Source: Alphaproteobacteria bacterium (GTDB lineage: Bacteria > Pseudomonadota > Alphaproteobacteria > Micavibrionales > Micavibrionaceae). From it: a stretch of 64,000 nucleotides of DNA. The notes beneath the pieces were generated by a model. That model saw only the letters and a program-made list of their open reading frames with translations. It had not been told where the DNA came from and did not search any database. Position 1 is the stretch's first letter, and the number at the start of each line of letters is the position of its first letter. Below, piece after piece: positions 10,566 to 19,747 of this stretch. The position numbers and the translations under genes are program-made. Where the stretch lies: assembly GCA_030424975.1 (NCBI GenBank), contig JAUHVY010000002.1:744001-808000 (forward strand), read 5' to 3'.

Positions 10566-11618
10566 ATGAATAATCTTATGAAAGATAATTTCTCTGAAAA
10601 AGCGTCGCGCGAGATAAACAATGCAGAACAAGGCGGTGTATTATCATCGGCGCGTGATATGCTGCATACTGTGAAGCGAAATTTCGGTATTGCTGCTCTG
10701 TCTATGATGATGTCGTGCTTAGCAGTTCATGAGGCGAATGCGCAATGCCGTCCCGAGCGTGAAACCTTCGTCGCAATCAATGCCGATACGGGTGAGGTGC
10801 TTTTGGATCATGACGGTAATGAAAAAATACAACCTGCATCAATGACCAAAATGATGACCTTGTTATTAGCTTATGAAGCCATGGAAGAGGGGCTGATTAA
10901 TAAGGATGATCGTTTATATATCGCAAAGGGAACATATTTACGACAAGATATGCAGCGATACAGCGGTTGGCGCAGTCCTGTGCGTTTCGAAGAGGCTTTG
11001 GTCGGTGCAGCGGTGCGTTCCTATAATGATTTGGCCGCAACAATTGCCGAAAATGTTGCAAAGGTGCGTAAGGTTGGTGATTCCGAAACCAGCTTTATTG
11101 CGTTGATGAATGAAAAAGCGCGTGAAATCGGCATGGATAGTACGGTTTTTTATAACTCAAGCGGCTTGCCAACGGCATTGGTGCGCGCGAAAGGTAAGGG
11201 CTCAACCACCAAGGATATGACGACCTTGCTCAAGCATATTGCGGATAATTATCCTGATTTGCTGCAGCTTTTGGGGACGAGTGAAACGCATGTCAGGCGC
11301 ATGAATTTGCGTAATACGAATACGTTATTACATAAAGATGAGCTGCCCTATGATGTGGTGTCGGGAAAAACGGGTTTTACGTGTAAGGCCGGATTTGCTT
11401 TAACCGCATATGTGGCAAAGGGTGATGACCATGTTATCGCATCATATGTTGGCGGCAAAAACCCGCAAGATCGTGAGAAGGATTTTATGGCGTTGCTGGA
11501 CGATGCATTTCACAAACTTGATTCTATTCGCCAAGTACGAACGGTGCCGCCACCTGTGACCGATTTCGGTCAATGCAGTGAAGATGAAATTGATCCCGCA
11601 CAGCATTGTGGCTGGTAA
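10566..11618 (+). CDS. D-alanyl-D-alanine carboxypeptidase (S11-like penicillin-binding protein)
   Basis: PASMTKMMT (SxxK), SYND (SxN-type), SGKTGFT (KTG). Confidence 0.88.
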   Translation: MNNLMKDNFSEKASREINNAEQGGVLSSARDMLHTVKRNFGIAALSMMMSCLAVHEANAQCRPERETFVAINADTGEVLLDHDGNEKIQPASMTKMMTLLLAYEAMEEGLINKDDRLYIAKGTYLRQDMQRYSGWRSPVRFEEALVGAAVRSYNDLAATIAENVAKVRKVGDSETSFIALMNEKAREIGMDSTVFYNSSGLPTALVRAKGKGSTTKDMTTLLKHIADNYPDLLQLLGTSETHVRRMNLRNTNTLLHKDELPYDVVSGKTGFTCKAGFALTAYVAKGDDHVIASYVGGKNPQDREKDFMALLDDAFHKLDSIRQVRTVPPPVTDFGQCSEDEIDPAQHCGW

Positions 11619-11629
11619 AGCATAGTCTA

Positions 11630-11992
11630 TTACTTTGATGTAGATTTGACTTTGTTCTGTTCATCCAAAAGCAAGACAGTCGGTTCGAATGTTTCGGCTT
11701 CTTTTTCATCCATTTGGGCATAGGCACATATAATCACAAGATCACCTGTTTTAACCAAATGTGCCGCTGCACCGTTAATGCCGATAACGCCTGATCCGCG
11801 CTCTCCCTCAATCACATATGTGGTTAAGCGATTGCCATTCGTAATATCAAGAACATCAACCTGTTCATTGAGTAAAAATCCGGCCTGATCAATCAGATCG
11901 CGATCAATCGTAATCGAGCCTTCGTAATCCAGGTCAGCTTGCGTCACTGTCGCGCGGTGCAGTTTTGATTTTAAAAGAGTTAAAAACATCAC
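11630..11992 (-). CDS. panD: Aspartate 1-decarboxylase (start likely 11989)
   Basis: [23 protein letters not shown] with Gly-Ser self-cleavage site; [17 protein letters not shown]. Confidence 0.93.
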   Translation of the reverse strand: MMFLTLLKSKLHRATVTQADLDYEGSITIDRDLIDQAGFLLNEQVDVLDITNGNRLTTYVIEGERGSGVIGINGAAAHLVKTGDLVIICAYAQMDEKEAETFEPTVLLLDEQNKVKSTSK

Positions 11993-12070
11993 TTTACTTC
12001 TTTTGGTCTTCGGTGTGTAATTTCACGCATGTTTAATATCAATTGCGTGAAAAATCAAAGGAAAAGATAA

Positions 12071-12433
12071 ATGCCAGTATATGACGATAATAATATCTTT
12101 GCGAAAATCCTTAAAGGGGATATTCCGTGCGACAAGGTTTATGAAGATGATTTCGTGTTGGCGTTTAACGATATTTCACCGCAGGCGCCTGTCCATATCC
12201 TTGTTATTCCAAAGGGGAAATATGTATCGATTGATGATTTCGGTGCCAATGCTGATGCCCAAGAAATTAAGGCGTTTTTTGTTGCAGTTGATAAAATTGC
12301 CAAGGAAAAAGGCATCGCGGAGGAGGGATTCCGATCCATCGCAAATACAGGTACAAATGGCGGTCAAGAAGTACCGCATTTCCACCTGCATTTGCTTGGA
12401 GGAAAAAAAATCGGAGCAATGGTTGCGGGGTAA
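12071..12433 (+). CDS. HIT family (HINT-like) protein
   Basis: NIFAKILKGDIPCDKVYEDD and histidine triad HFHLHLLGG. Confidence 0.93.
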   Translation: MPVYDDNNIFAKILKGDIPCDKVYEDDFVLAFNDISPQAPVHILVIPKGKYVSIDDFGANADAQEIKAFFVAVDKIAKEKGIAEEGFRSIANTGTNGGQEVPHFHLHLLGGKKIGAMVAG

Positions 12434-13003
12434 TTAGCCCGGGAACCGAACGACATTATCCGCAGCATAGCCTGTAATCAGCGGAGCAGGGATGTCTAAT
12501 GCGTTTTCTATTTCAACTTTCATTGCGATCACTTCGTCAACAATGACCAAATGTGATTGCAATTGGATGATCAAAACATTCAGGATCTGTGCGATTTTCG
12601 GCTCTGTGATTTCGAATGACATGTGACAAAGTGTAATAATGTCAATGAAGCCTTCGATATCTTCGGCGAGCGGCACCATCATATCCATTTGTGTTTCTTC
12701 CCAAAGGGCAGCGTTATCTTGTGCCAAATCATCTCTGGCGGCGTAGCGCTCGACTAAACGTTCGCATTCCATATTCAGAAATCTAAGGTCTTGTTGATCA
12801 ATGGTTTCATTGGCGGCGATTTCTTGCATAACGAAGGCAGCACTCAGGATCGCATAATCCGGTGCAAAATTCCCCATCATTTCATGTAATGCGTAAGTAC
12901 CTTCTGCGTTTAACGGTACACCTGTTACAAGATGATCACGAATAATCAGCGGCATCTGTAATTTGTTCATAAGATACGCAATGTGTTCTTTACTCTGTGC
13001 CAT
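12434..13003 (-). CDS. Hypothetical protein
   Basis: 189-aa ORF in a single gene-sized gap; no recognised motif. Confidence 0.55.
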   Translation of the reverse strand: MAQSKEHIAYLMNKLQMPLIIRDHLVTGVPLNAEGTYALHEMMGNFAPDYAILSAAFVMQEIAANETIDQQDLRFLNMECERLVERYAARDDLAQDNAALWEETQMDMMVPLAEDIEGFIDIITLCHMSFEITEPKIAQILNVLIIQLQSHLVIVDEVIAMKVEIENALDIPAPLITGYAADNVVRFPG

Positions 13004-13158
13004 CTTTTCCTCCCCAGTTCGGATGTTTTGGCCTGTGTTCTATTCTTCTGATTAATGGGTAAAGGTGAATAAAATGTTAATGATGTTCGTTTTGGTAAAA
13101 ATAAATGCTAGATTGCGTTCTGATCCAAAATAACCGCCAGCATTAAGGGGCATACAGA

Positions 13159-14727
13159 ATGAGTAAAAAGACCAAAGCGCAGCCTGTGAAAGCAAGGGAT
13201 CAAGCAAATATAGAGATAAGAACCGCTACCCCTGCAGATGTGCAGCAGATTTATGAATTAAGCGTGCGTGTCTATCAGGATGAATGTTTTAGCGCCGAGA
13301 TGATCCGCGGGCAAATTGCGAATTTTCCGGAAGGGCAGATCGTAGTTGTCTATGACGGATTAATTGTCGGTCATTGCGCGACCTTTATTATAAGTGGTGA
13401 TATTTGCTTAAAACCACATAGCTGGTCAGAAATTACCGGCGGTGGTTATGCATCACGTCACGATTCTGACGGGGATTACTTGTATGGGATGGAAGTTTGT
13501 GTTGACCCTGAATATCGCGGTATGCGCATCGGAAGCAGGCTCTATCAACAACGTGTACAATTATGCCATGACTTGAACCTTGATGGCATCGTCTTTGCCG
13601 GTCGCATGCCCGGATATAATAAGCGTAAGAAAAAATTAAGTGGCCCCGAGGAGTATCTGGAGTTGGTGCAGGCGCGTAAAATTCGTGACCCTGTCTTATT
13701 CTTTCAATTATCAAATGATTTTGAACCGATGGGCATCTTACCGAATTATTTGCCATCAGATCGTGAATCATGCGGCTTTGCCGTGCATATGATATGGAAA
13801 AATCCGCTACAGGCTGAGCCGGTGGTAAAAGAGAAGAAAAAGCGCGGGCGTTTACCGCGCTCGGTACGTGTTGCCACGGTGCAGTTTCAGATGCGTAAGG
13901 TCGATACCGAAGAGCAATTCCAACATCAACTGGAATATTTTATTGATATCGCATCGGATTACAGTGCTGATTTTGTTGTCTTCCCTGAACTGGTAACGCT
14001 TGCGCTACTCTCGGCGACGAATAAGAAAATGCGCCCGGAAGAAGCGATTGACCATCTGACGAATTATACGGACCGCTATATTAAGTTTATGCAGGAAATG
14101 GCGATATCCTATAACATTAACATTATCGGCGGTTCACATCCGACGAAAATGCCTGATGGCGACATTCATAATATTTCTTATGTGTTTTTGCGTGATGGTG
14201 CGACCTACGCGCAGGAAAAATTACACCCGACCCCGAATGAACGCTATTGGTGGAATATCCAGGGGGGAGAGAAGCTCGAAATGATTCAAACAGATTGCGG
14301 GCCGATCGGTGTGTTGATTTGTTATGATACGGAATTTCCCGAAACGGCGCGCCATTTGGTGGATCAGGGGGCATTAATTATATTTGTGCCGTTCTGCACA
14401 GATGAGCGTCAGGGCTATTTGCGTGTGCGATATTGTTCGCAAGCGATTGCAGTACAAAACCAATGTTATGTGGTGATGTCGGGCACAGTCGGTAATATTC
14501 CTGATGTTGAGAATATGGATATTAATTATGCGGAGAGCTGTATCCTTACGCCATGTGATTTCCCGTTTGCACGCGACGGCATTGCCGCGATCTGTACGGC
14601 GAATACGGAAACCATTGCCTTTGCTGATTTGCAACTTGAAAACCTGTTAACCAGCCGACAACACGGTAGTGTGCAAAACCTCAGGGATCGACGTTTCGAC
14701 CTTTATAATATTCAGTGGCGCAAATAG
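13159..14727 (+). CDS. Bifunctional GNAT N-acetyltransferase / carbon-nitrogen hydrolase family protein
   Basis: N-terminal GNAT (VDPEYRGMRIGSRLYQQR) fused to nitrilase domain (VFPELVTL, EKLHPTPNE, GVLICYDTEFPE). Confidence 0.88.
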   Translation: MSKKTKAQPVKARDQANIEIRTATPADVQQIYELSVRVYQDECFSAEMIRGQIANFPEGQIVVVYDGLIVGHCATFIISGDICLKPHSWSEITGGGYASRHDSDGDYLYGMEVCVDPEYRGMRIGSRLYQQRVQLCHDLNLDGIVFAGRMPGYNKRKKKLSGPEEYLELVQARKIRDPVLFFQLSNDFEPMGILPNYLPSDRESCGFAVHMIWKNPLQAEPVVKEKKKRGRLPRSVRVATVQFQMRKVDTEEQFQHQLEYFIDIASDYSADFVVFPELVTLALLSATNKKMRPEEAIDHLTNYTDRYIKFMQEMAISYNINIIGGSHPTKMPDGDIHNISYVFLRDGATYAQEKLHPTPNERYWWNIQGGEKLEMIQTDCGPIGVLICYDTEFPETARHLVDQGALIIFVPFCTDERQGYLRVRYCSQAIAVQNQCYVVMSGTVGNIPDVENMDINYAESCILTPCDFPFARDGIAAICTANTETIAFADLQLENLLTSRQHGSVQNLRDRRFDLYNIQWRK

Positions 14728-14738
14728 GGGGCGTTTAG

Positions 14739-15377
14739 ATGGTCGCACGCATTAACACAGTGGCTTTTCAGGGGGTGGAGGTTAAATCTGTTGATGTGCA
14801 GGTGCAAATTTCTAATGGATTACCCGCGTTTAATATTGTTGGTCTTCCCGATAAAGCTGTCGCGGAAAGCAAGGAGCGCGTTCGTGCGGCGCTCCATGCG
14901 CTGGGGTTATCCCTGCCGCCGAAGCGTCTGACCGTGAATATGGCACCTGCGGATCTGTCGAAGGAGGGAAGTCATTTTGATTTACCCATTGCGATGGGGG
15001 TTCTTGGCGCGATGGGAGTTCTGCCAAAGGAAGAGCTGGAAAATTACGTGGTCTTGGGGGAGCTGTCACTCGATGCATCCATCCGCGCCGTGTCAGGTGT
15101 ATTGCCTGCGGCGATGCATGCAGGGGCGATTGATCGTAACCTGATCTGTCCGCGTGATTGTGGCGGTGAGGCCGCTTGGGCGGGGGAGATTGATATTCTT
15201 GCGCCCTCTGATTTATTACAATTGATTAATCACATAAAGGGATCGCAGGTTCTTGCGCGCCCCGAAGCAAAATTGGCCAATGATAATGCCGTCCATATTC
15301 CGGATCTTGCGGATGTAAAAGGGCAGGAAAGTGCCAAACGTGCGTTGGAAATCGCCGCCGCAGGCGGGCATAATATG
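14739..15377 (+). pseudogene. comM: comM (YifB/Mg-chelatase-like AAA ATPase), 5' part, interrupted by genomic island; the local ORF continues to 15455 with 25 island-encoded codons
   Basis: MVARINTVAFQGVEVKSVDVQVQISNGLPAFNIVGLPDKAVAESKERVRAAL...GGHNM; remainder starts at 25245. Confidence 0.92.
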
Positions 15378-15400
15378 CTATTGTTGTGGCCAATTAAATA
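15366..15400 (+). other. attL of serine recombinase element: chromosomal gggcataatatg + CT core (15378-15379) + attP arm attgttgtggccaattaaata
   Basis: Arm 15380-15400 is the imperfect inverted repeat of 25224-25244; frame analysis places the CT core. Confidence 0.85.
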
Positions 15401-15745
15401 CGTAAAAAAAGTAGGTCGTACTATATTTGTTCGAGGTTTTATCGTGTCTTTTTAATACAATTTGGCATTCTTATTAGAGGCAAAGGGGGGGGCGCGATTA
15501 TGTTTACGCATTAGCAAATTAGAATGATATCGAAATATTGGCATCTAAAAGCGGTCAGCCACAATGGAGATCAACAGCAAGCTTGTGTAAAATATTAAAG
15601 ATCTCAAAAAACTAAAATTTCTACTTTTGGGCTATTAGTCGAAGAAGAAAGGAATAGTTTTAATAAAAAAAGAAGCCTTGATTTTTTTAATTTTTTATGT
15701 ATTAAATTCTACTAATTACATACAACTATTGCTTGTGAGAATTCT

Positions 15746-16039
15746 ATGAAAAAGAAAAAGTTTTTAACCCCCCTTGCTCTTTCAGTTGCAGCCTTGGTTT
15801 CGGCTGCAGGTGTAGCTGATGCAAAAGCAATAGATACAGAAAGCTTAGAAGCTAAATCAAAAACTCAGACAGAAATTTCGCGATTTTTTGACTTAGACAA
15901 AGATTTTGTTTTAGAAAGAAGCCAAGAAACAATGCAATATGCGCAACATCGTTCTCATTACTCACATAGATCTCATTCGAGTCACTCAAGTCACTCAAGT
16001 CATTCAAGCCATACTTCGCATTATTCAAGTTCTTATTAA
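15746..16039 (+). CDS. hxsA: His-Xaa-Ser repeat precursor protein HxsA
   Basis: N-terminal hydrophobic signal-like segment and C-terminal HRS-HYS-HRS-HSSx4-HTS-HYS repeats; followed by hxsD/B/C. Confidence 0.93.
   Translation: MKKKKFLTPLALSVAALVSAAGVADAKAIDTESLEAKSKTQTEISRFFDLDKDFVLERSQETMQYAQHRSHYSHRSHSSHSSHSSHSSHTSHYSSSY
15947..16027 (+). repeat. Coding triplet repeats for nine His-X-Ser triads
   Basis: Codons read HRS HYS HRS HSS HSS HSS HSS HTS HYS; local 9-nt near-repeats cactcaagt. Confidence 0.95.
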
Positions 16040-16053
16040 AAGGGGGCGGTTTA

Positions 16054-16362
16054 ATGTCGAGTGAGGGTACGGCTACTGTAAGCTTTGATAGTTCTGTTTT
16101 TGACCTCGATACTGTTAAAAAGTCCGCTTACAAATTTTCGGACTTAGTGTCTTTTGATATTCGTACTTCCAAAAATGAAATTGTCTGTGAACTTACTTTA
16201 CTTGATAAGAAAACTACAGACAGCCTAGAAAACATCGTTAAGAAATTAAAAAATGAAATCTTAGATCAAGATTTGAGAAAAAAAATCTTTGACGAGACAG
16301 AAATTGTAAGAAACGTCATTTTAGCTCACGTTTTTTCAAATACAGGTCTACAAGATGGCTAA
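16054..16362 (+). CDS. hxsD: His-Xaa-Ser system protein HxsD
   Basis: 102-aa ORF with strong RBS (agggggcgg) between hxsA and the radical SAM genes; size and position match HxsD. Confidence 0.85.
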   Translation: MSSEGTATVSFDSSVFDLDTVKKSAYKFSDLVSFDIRTSKNEIVCELTLLDKKTTDSLENIVKKLKNEILDQDLRKKIFDETEIVRNVILAHVFSNTGLQDG

Positions 16363-17821
16363 ATTTAGAGAACAATGTCATTACTCAAGTGTGCTAGACT
16401 CCGGATATAAAATTTTACCGTTTTCATTTACAAGTCTTGATGAGAATCGCTATGTAGCAACAAATGTTGCAGGTGAGTACATCGTTATTGAGCGTAATGA
16501 TCTTTATGATTTTGCTCAGCATAAACTTGATAACGCTTCAGAGATTTATAATGACTTGAAATCAAAGCATTTTTTATATGATGATGATAGTAATGTTGCT
16601 ATCGATCTGCTGGCACTCAAGCAGAGAACAAAACTAAGAAGACTCTCTGATTTTACTGGGTTGCATATGTTTGTAGTTAGCCTGAGATGTGAACATTCAT
16701 GCCCATATTGTCAAGTATCTAGAGCGAATAATGATGCAATGAAAGCAAAGTTTGATATGACGCAAGATGTTGCTGATAAGGCACTTGCTATGACTTTTCG
16801 ATCACCATCACCTGCTATCAAGGTTGAATTTCAAGGCGGTGAATCATTACTAAATTTTGATATAATCAAGTACATTGTTCAGAAAGCAAAACAAATAAAT
16901 GAAACAGAGCAAAGAGATTTACAGTTTGTTATTGCAACAAATCTTGCTCTTGTTGAGGAAGATATACTTGAGTTTTGTAAGGAACACAATATCTTGATTT
17001 CAACATCACTCGATGGTCCTAAAGAGCTACATAATAAAAATAGACCAAGGCCAGGCAACAACAGCTACGAAAAGACGATTGAGGGAATTGAGAAGTGTCG
17101 TGAAATTCTTGGCCCTGAACGCGTTTCAGCATTAATGACAACAACAAAAGAAAGTATTAGTCAGCCTATTGAAATTATTGATGAGTATATTGCCCAAAAA
17201 TTCAATGGAATATTTTTAAGACCTCTTTCGCCATACGGCTTTGCAATTAAAACAAAATTTTTCAGAGCTTATGGGTTTCAAGAATGGCTGGATTTTTACT
17301 TTGAAGGCTTAGAGTACATTATAGAATTAAACAAAAACGGTTTCTTCTTTATTGAGCAGTATGCTGCAACAATTCTTTCAAAAATGCTTACGCCGTACGC
17401 TACAGGCTATGTCGATTTGATGAGTCCTGCTGGCATAGGCATTGGTGCTGTGATTTACAACTATGACGGTGATGTTTATGCGTCTGATGAGGGGCGTATG
17501 CTTGCAGAAATGGATGACAAGTCATTTCGTTTGGGCAATGTCAAGGAAAACACATACGAAGAAATTTTTACATCTGAAACTTTGCTTGATGCAATTGAAG
17601 AAAGCTATACAGGTAGTGTTCCGATGTGTTCTGAGTGTGCTTTCGAAGTATATTGTGGATCAGATCCAGTATATCATCATGCAACTCAAAAAGATTTTGT
17701 TGGTCATAAACCATCATCTGAATTCTGTGGTCGTAATATGAGCATCTTTAAAAGGTTAATTGATATGATGGAAGCGGATGCACAGGTCAAAGAAGTTTTT
17801 TATTCATGGGTGAGAATGTAA
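16355..17821 (+). CDS. hxsB: His-Xaa-Ser system radical SAM maturase HxsB
   Basis: LRCEHSCPYCQVSR (CX3CX2C), C-terminal SPASM-like cysteines CSECAFEVYCGSDP...FCGRN. Confidence 0.92.
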   Translation: MAKFREQCHYSSVLDSGYKILPFSFTSLDENRYVATNVAGEYIVIERNDLYDFAQHKLDNASEIYNDLKSKHFLYDDDSNVAIDLLALKQRTKLRRLSDFTGLHMFVVSLRCEHSCPYCQVSRANNDAMKAKFDMTQDVADKALAMTFRSPSPAIKVEFQGGESLLNFDIIKYIVQKAKQINETEQRDLQFVIATNLALVEEDILEFCKEHNILISTSLDGPKELHNKNRPRPGNNSYEKTIEGIEKCREILGPERVSALMTTTKESISQPIEIIDEYIAQKFNGIFLRPLSPYGFAIKTKFFRAYGFQEWLDFYFEGLEYIIELNKNGFFFIEQYAATILSKMLTPYATGYVDLMSPAGIGIGAVIYNYDGDVYASDEGRMLAEMDDKSFRLGNVKENTYEEIFTSETLLDAIEESYTGSVPMCSECAFEVYCGSDPVYHHATQKDFVGHKPSSEFCGRNMSIFKRLIDMMEADAQVKEVFYSWVRM

Positions 17822-17824
17822 AAT

Positions 17825-18988
17825 ATGATACCACTAGCCGCCCATAAACTTAAATTTTTAAATTTCTCTGAACAAGAAGAACCATTCATTATTAAATTGT
17901 ATGAAGATAAAATGCTACCTGTACCTCTTAGAAAGGCCGGAGCTTATATCATCACAGACGATGACATTCCAGATCATTATTCATGCTATATTTGTTTTGA
18001 TAAGAAACAGGCTGAGAAAATAATAGAGCAAAGTAAGCGGGCTGTCTGTTTAGATGATAATTACAAGCATCTTTCGAATGGCGATGTAGTAAGAATTAAT
18101 CCAGCAAACAAAAGTATGAGAATTCTTTATAGGCGGAATTCTGAACACAATAGTTTCTTAGTTACAGAAAGATGCAATCATTATTGTTTAATGTGTTCTC
18201 AACCACCTAAAAAGATTGATGATAGCTGGATTGTAAATGAAATATTAGAAACGATACCATTAATAGATCCTGAGACCAAGGAAATCGGTTTTACTGGCGG
18301 TGAACCGACGCTTCTGGAAGATGATTTTTTACGAATTTTACAAAAATGTAAAAACTATCTTCCAAACTCGGCAGTTCATATTCTCAGTAATGGACGAAAG
18401 TTTGCAGATATTGACTATGCAGTCAAATATTCGCAAATTGACCATCCTGATATGATGTTGGGTATTCCACTTTACTCTGATGTTTCTCATATTCATGATT
18501 ATGTCGTACAAGCTGACAATGCTTTTGATGAAACAATTCGGGGAATACTAAATCTTAAAAAACTACGTCAAAAAGTTGAAATACGTATTGTAATACATAA
18601 ACAGACATATAAGCGTTTACCGCAGTTAGCTGAGTTCCTGGCACGTAATCTACTATTCGTAGATCATGTTGCTTTGATGGGGCTAGAAATTATGGGATTT
18701 ACAAAAGCAAACATGGATGATCTTTGGATTGATATGCATGATTATCAGCATGAGTTAGTGGTTGCAACAAAAAGGCTTGCAAGTGCTGGGATAAACGTTT
18801 CAATCTATAACCATCAACTGTGTGTTTTAGATAAATCAATCTGGCCTTATGCGCGCAAATCTATTTCTGACTGGAAAAATGATTATCTTGCTGAGTGTGA
18901 AATGTGTGCAAAACAAGATCAATGCGGTGGTTTCTTTAGTTCTCAACTTCTGAAGCCTAGTAATTATATTAAGGCATTTGATGATTAG
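17825..18988 (+). CDS. hxsC: His-Xaa-Ser system radical SAM maturase HxsC
   Basis: ERCNHYCLMCSQPPK (CX3CX2C), GFTGGEPTLL, C-terminal CEMCAKQDQCGGFF. Confidence 0.92.
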   Translation: MIPLAAHKLKFLNFSEQEEPFIIKLYEDKMLPVPLRKAGAYIITDDDIPDHYSCYICFDKKQAEKIIEQSKRAVCLDDNYKHLSNGDVVRINPANKSMRILYRRNSEHNSFLVTERCNHYCLMCSQPPKKIDDSWIVNEILETIPLIDPETKEIGFTGGEPTLLEDDFLRILQKCKNYLPNSAVHILSNGRKFADIDYAVKYSQIDHPDMMLGIPLYSDVSHIHDYVVQADNAFDETIRGILNLKKLRQKVEIRIVIHKQTYKRLPQLAEFLARNLLFVDHVALMGLEIMGFTKANMDDLWIDMHDYQHELVVATKRLASAGINVSIYNHQLCVLDKSIWPYARKSISDWKNDYLAECEMCAKQDQCGGFFSSQLLKPSNYIKAFDD

Positions 18989-19174
18989 ATTGTATTCTAT
19001 AATTGTAGCTCCAATCTTTAAAAGCTAATCTCAAAAACGCATGTATTCTGCACTTTTAATTGATCTGCCTTGGTTAATGCTGCCTTTATCCTTCTAATTA
19101 TTTCTCTTTTCCTTATCTGGCATCATTAATTCCTTTGTTGCTTCTTAATAATTCGTAATATATGTTTGCGAATG

Positions 19175-19349
19175 AAAGTCTATGTAAGACTTTTGAGGCT
19201 TGGAAACCTCTTCTGAAAGCGATTTGTGTAATCGTTAATACACTCCTCGACACTTCGTATGTCGGGGAGGCAATGATGTATGTTCAAGTGTGAAAACACT
19301 AAAGATTATTGCGGTCTCTCTTTCAGAAGACTTTCCAACTCCCCGACAC
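19175..19349 (+). ncRNA. Predicted multi-hairpin structured RNA (or structured ssDNA) element of unknown class
   Basis: AAAGTCT/AGACTTT (19175/19187); long pairing TTGGAAA..TCTTCTGAAAG (19200-19219) with CTTTCAGAAGA.TTTCCAA (19320-19338); CGATT/AATCG (19220/19230); CTCCTCGACA/TGTCGGGGAG (19243/19260); AGTGT-GAAA-ACACT; extra perfect complement CTCCCCGACA at 19339. Confidence 0.55.
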
Positions 19350-19369
19350 CAGTGAAGAGGAAGAAAGAC

Positions 19370-19474
19370 ATGAAAGAAGAAAAACACTCCGACAAATCAG
19401 CTTTTGTATTTGCATATAGTGCGTGCGCATTTTCAGGATTTTTAGTCGGTGTGTGCGTAGGGCTGATGTTTTAA
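19370..19474 (+). CDS. Small single-TM peptide MKEEKHSDKSAFVFAYSACAFSGFLVGVCVGLMF (ORF track start at 19280 is probably too early)
   Basis: Purine-rich RBS (gaagaggaagaaag) before ATG 19370; one hydrophobic segment. Confidence 0.4.
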   Translation: MKEEKHSDKSAFVFAYSACAFSGFLVGVCVGLMF

Positions 19475-19477
19475 AGG

Positions 19478-19747
19478 ATGAAGAAAAATAATTTAAAATC
19501 TAATGGATATGGAAGATTCATACAAAAAGTAGTATTAAGCGTTGATCGTAAATATATTGAAGCTGCAGCATCTGCTTTATGTTGTTCTGACATTAAAAAT
19601 TTGAAGAATACTCATTCTGAAATAATCTGGATGCGTAAATCGACAGTATGTGGGGATGATGAAACAATTAATCTTGAAGCGGAAATTTTGCTACATGAAA
19701 TTCCGCGATCAAGTTGGACGATCATATGGGATCGCTCAGTTTATTAA
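19478..19747 (+). CDS. Hypothetical 89-aa protein
   Basis: ORF 3 bp after the small TM ORF, ribosome-binding aaagg upstream. Confidence 0.45.
   Translation: MKKNNLKSNGYGRFIQKVVLSVDRKYIEAAASALCCSDIKNLKNTHSEIIWMRKSTVCGDDETINLEAEILLHEIPRSSWTIIWDRSVY

Noticed and set aside
10566-11618. Beta-lactamase resistance gene
   Set aside because: SxxK/SxN/KTG motifs with S11-type context fit a D-Ala-D-Ala carboxypeptidase; no evidence of a beta-lactamase.
15378-15455. Terminal 25 residues of the 238-aa ORF as a genuine ComM variant C-terminus
   Set aside because: These codons lie within the island attP arm and flanking DNA and diverge exactly at the CT junction; they are a consequence of insertion.
15947-16027. 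Short tandem repeats that might be mistaken for CRISPR or a noncoding microsatellite
   Set aside because: 9-nt in-frame codon repeats encoding HxS triads of HxsA; no spacers or cas genes.
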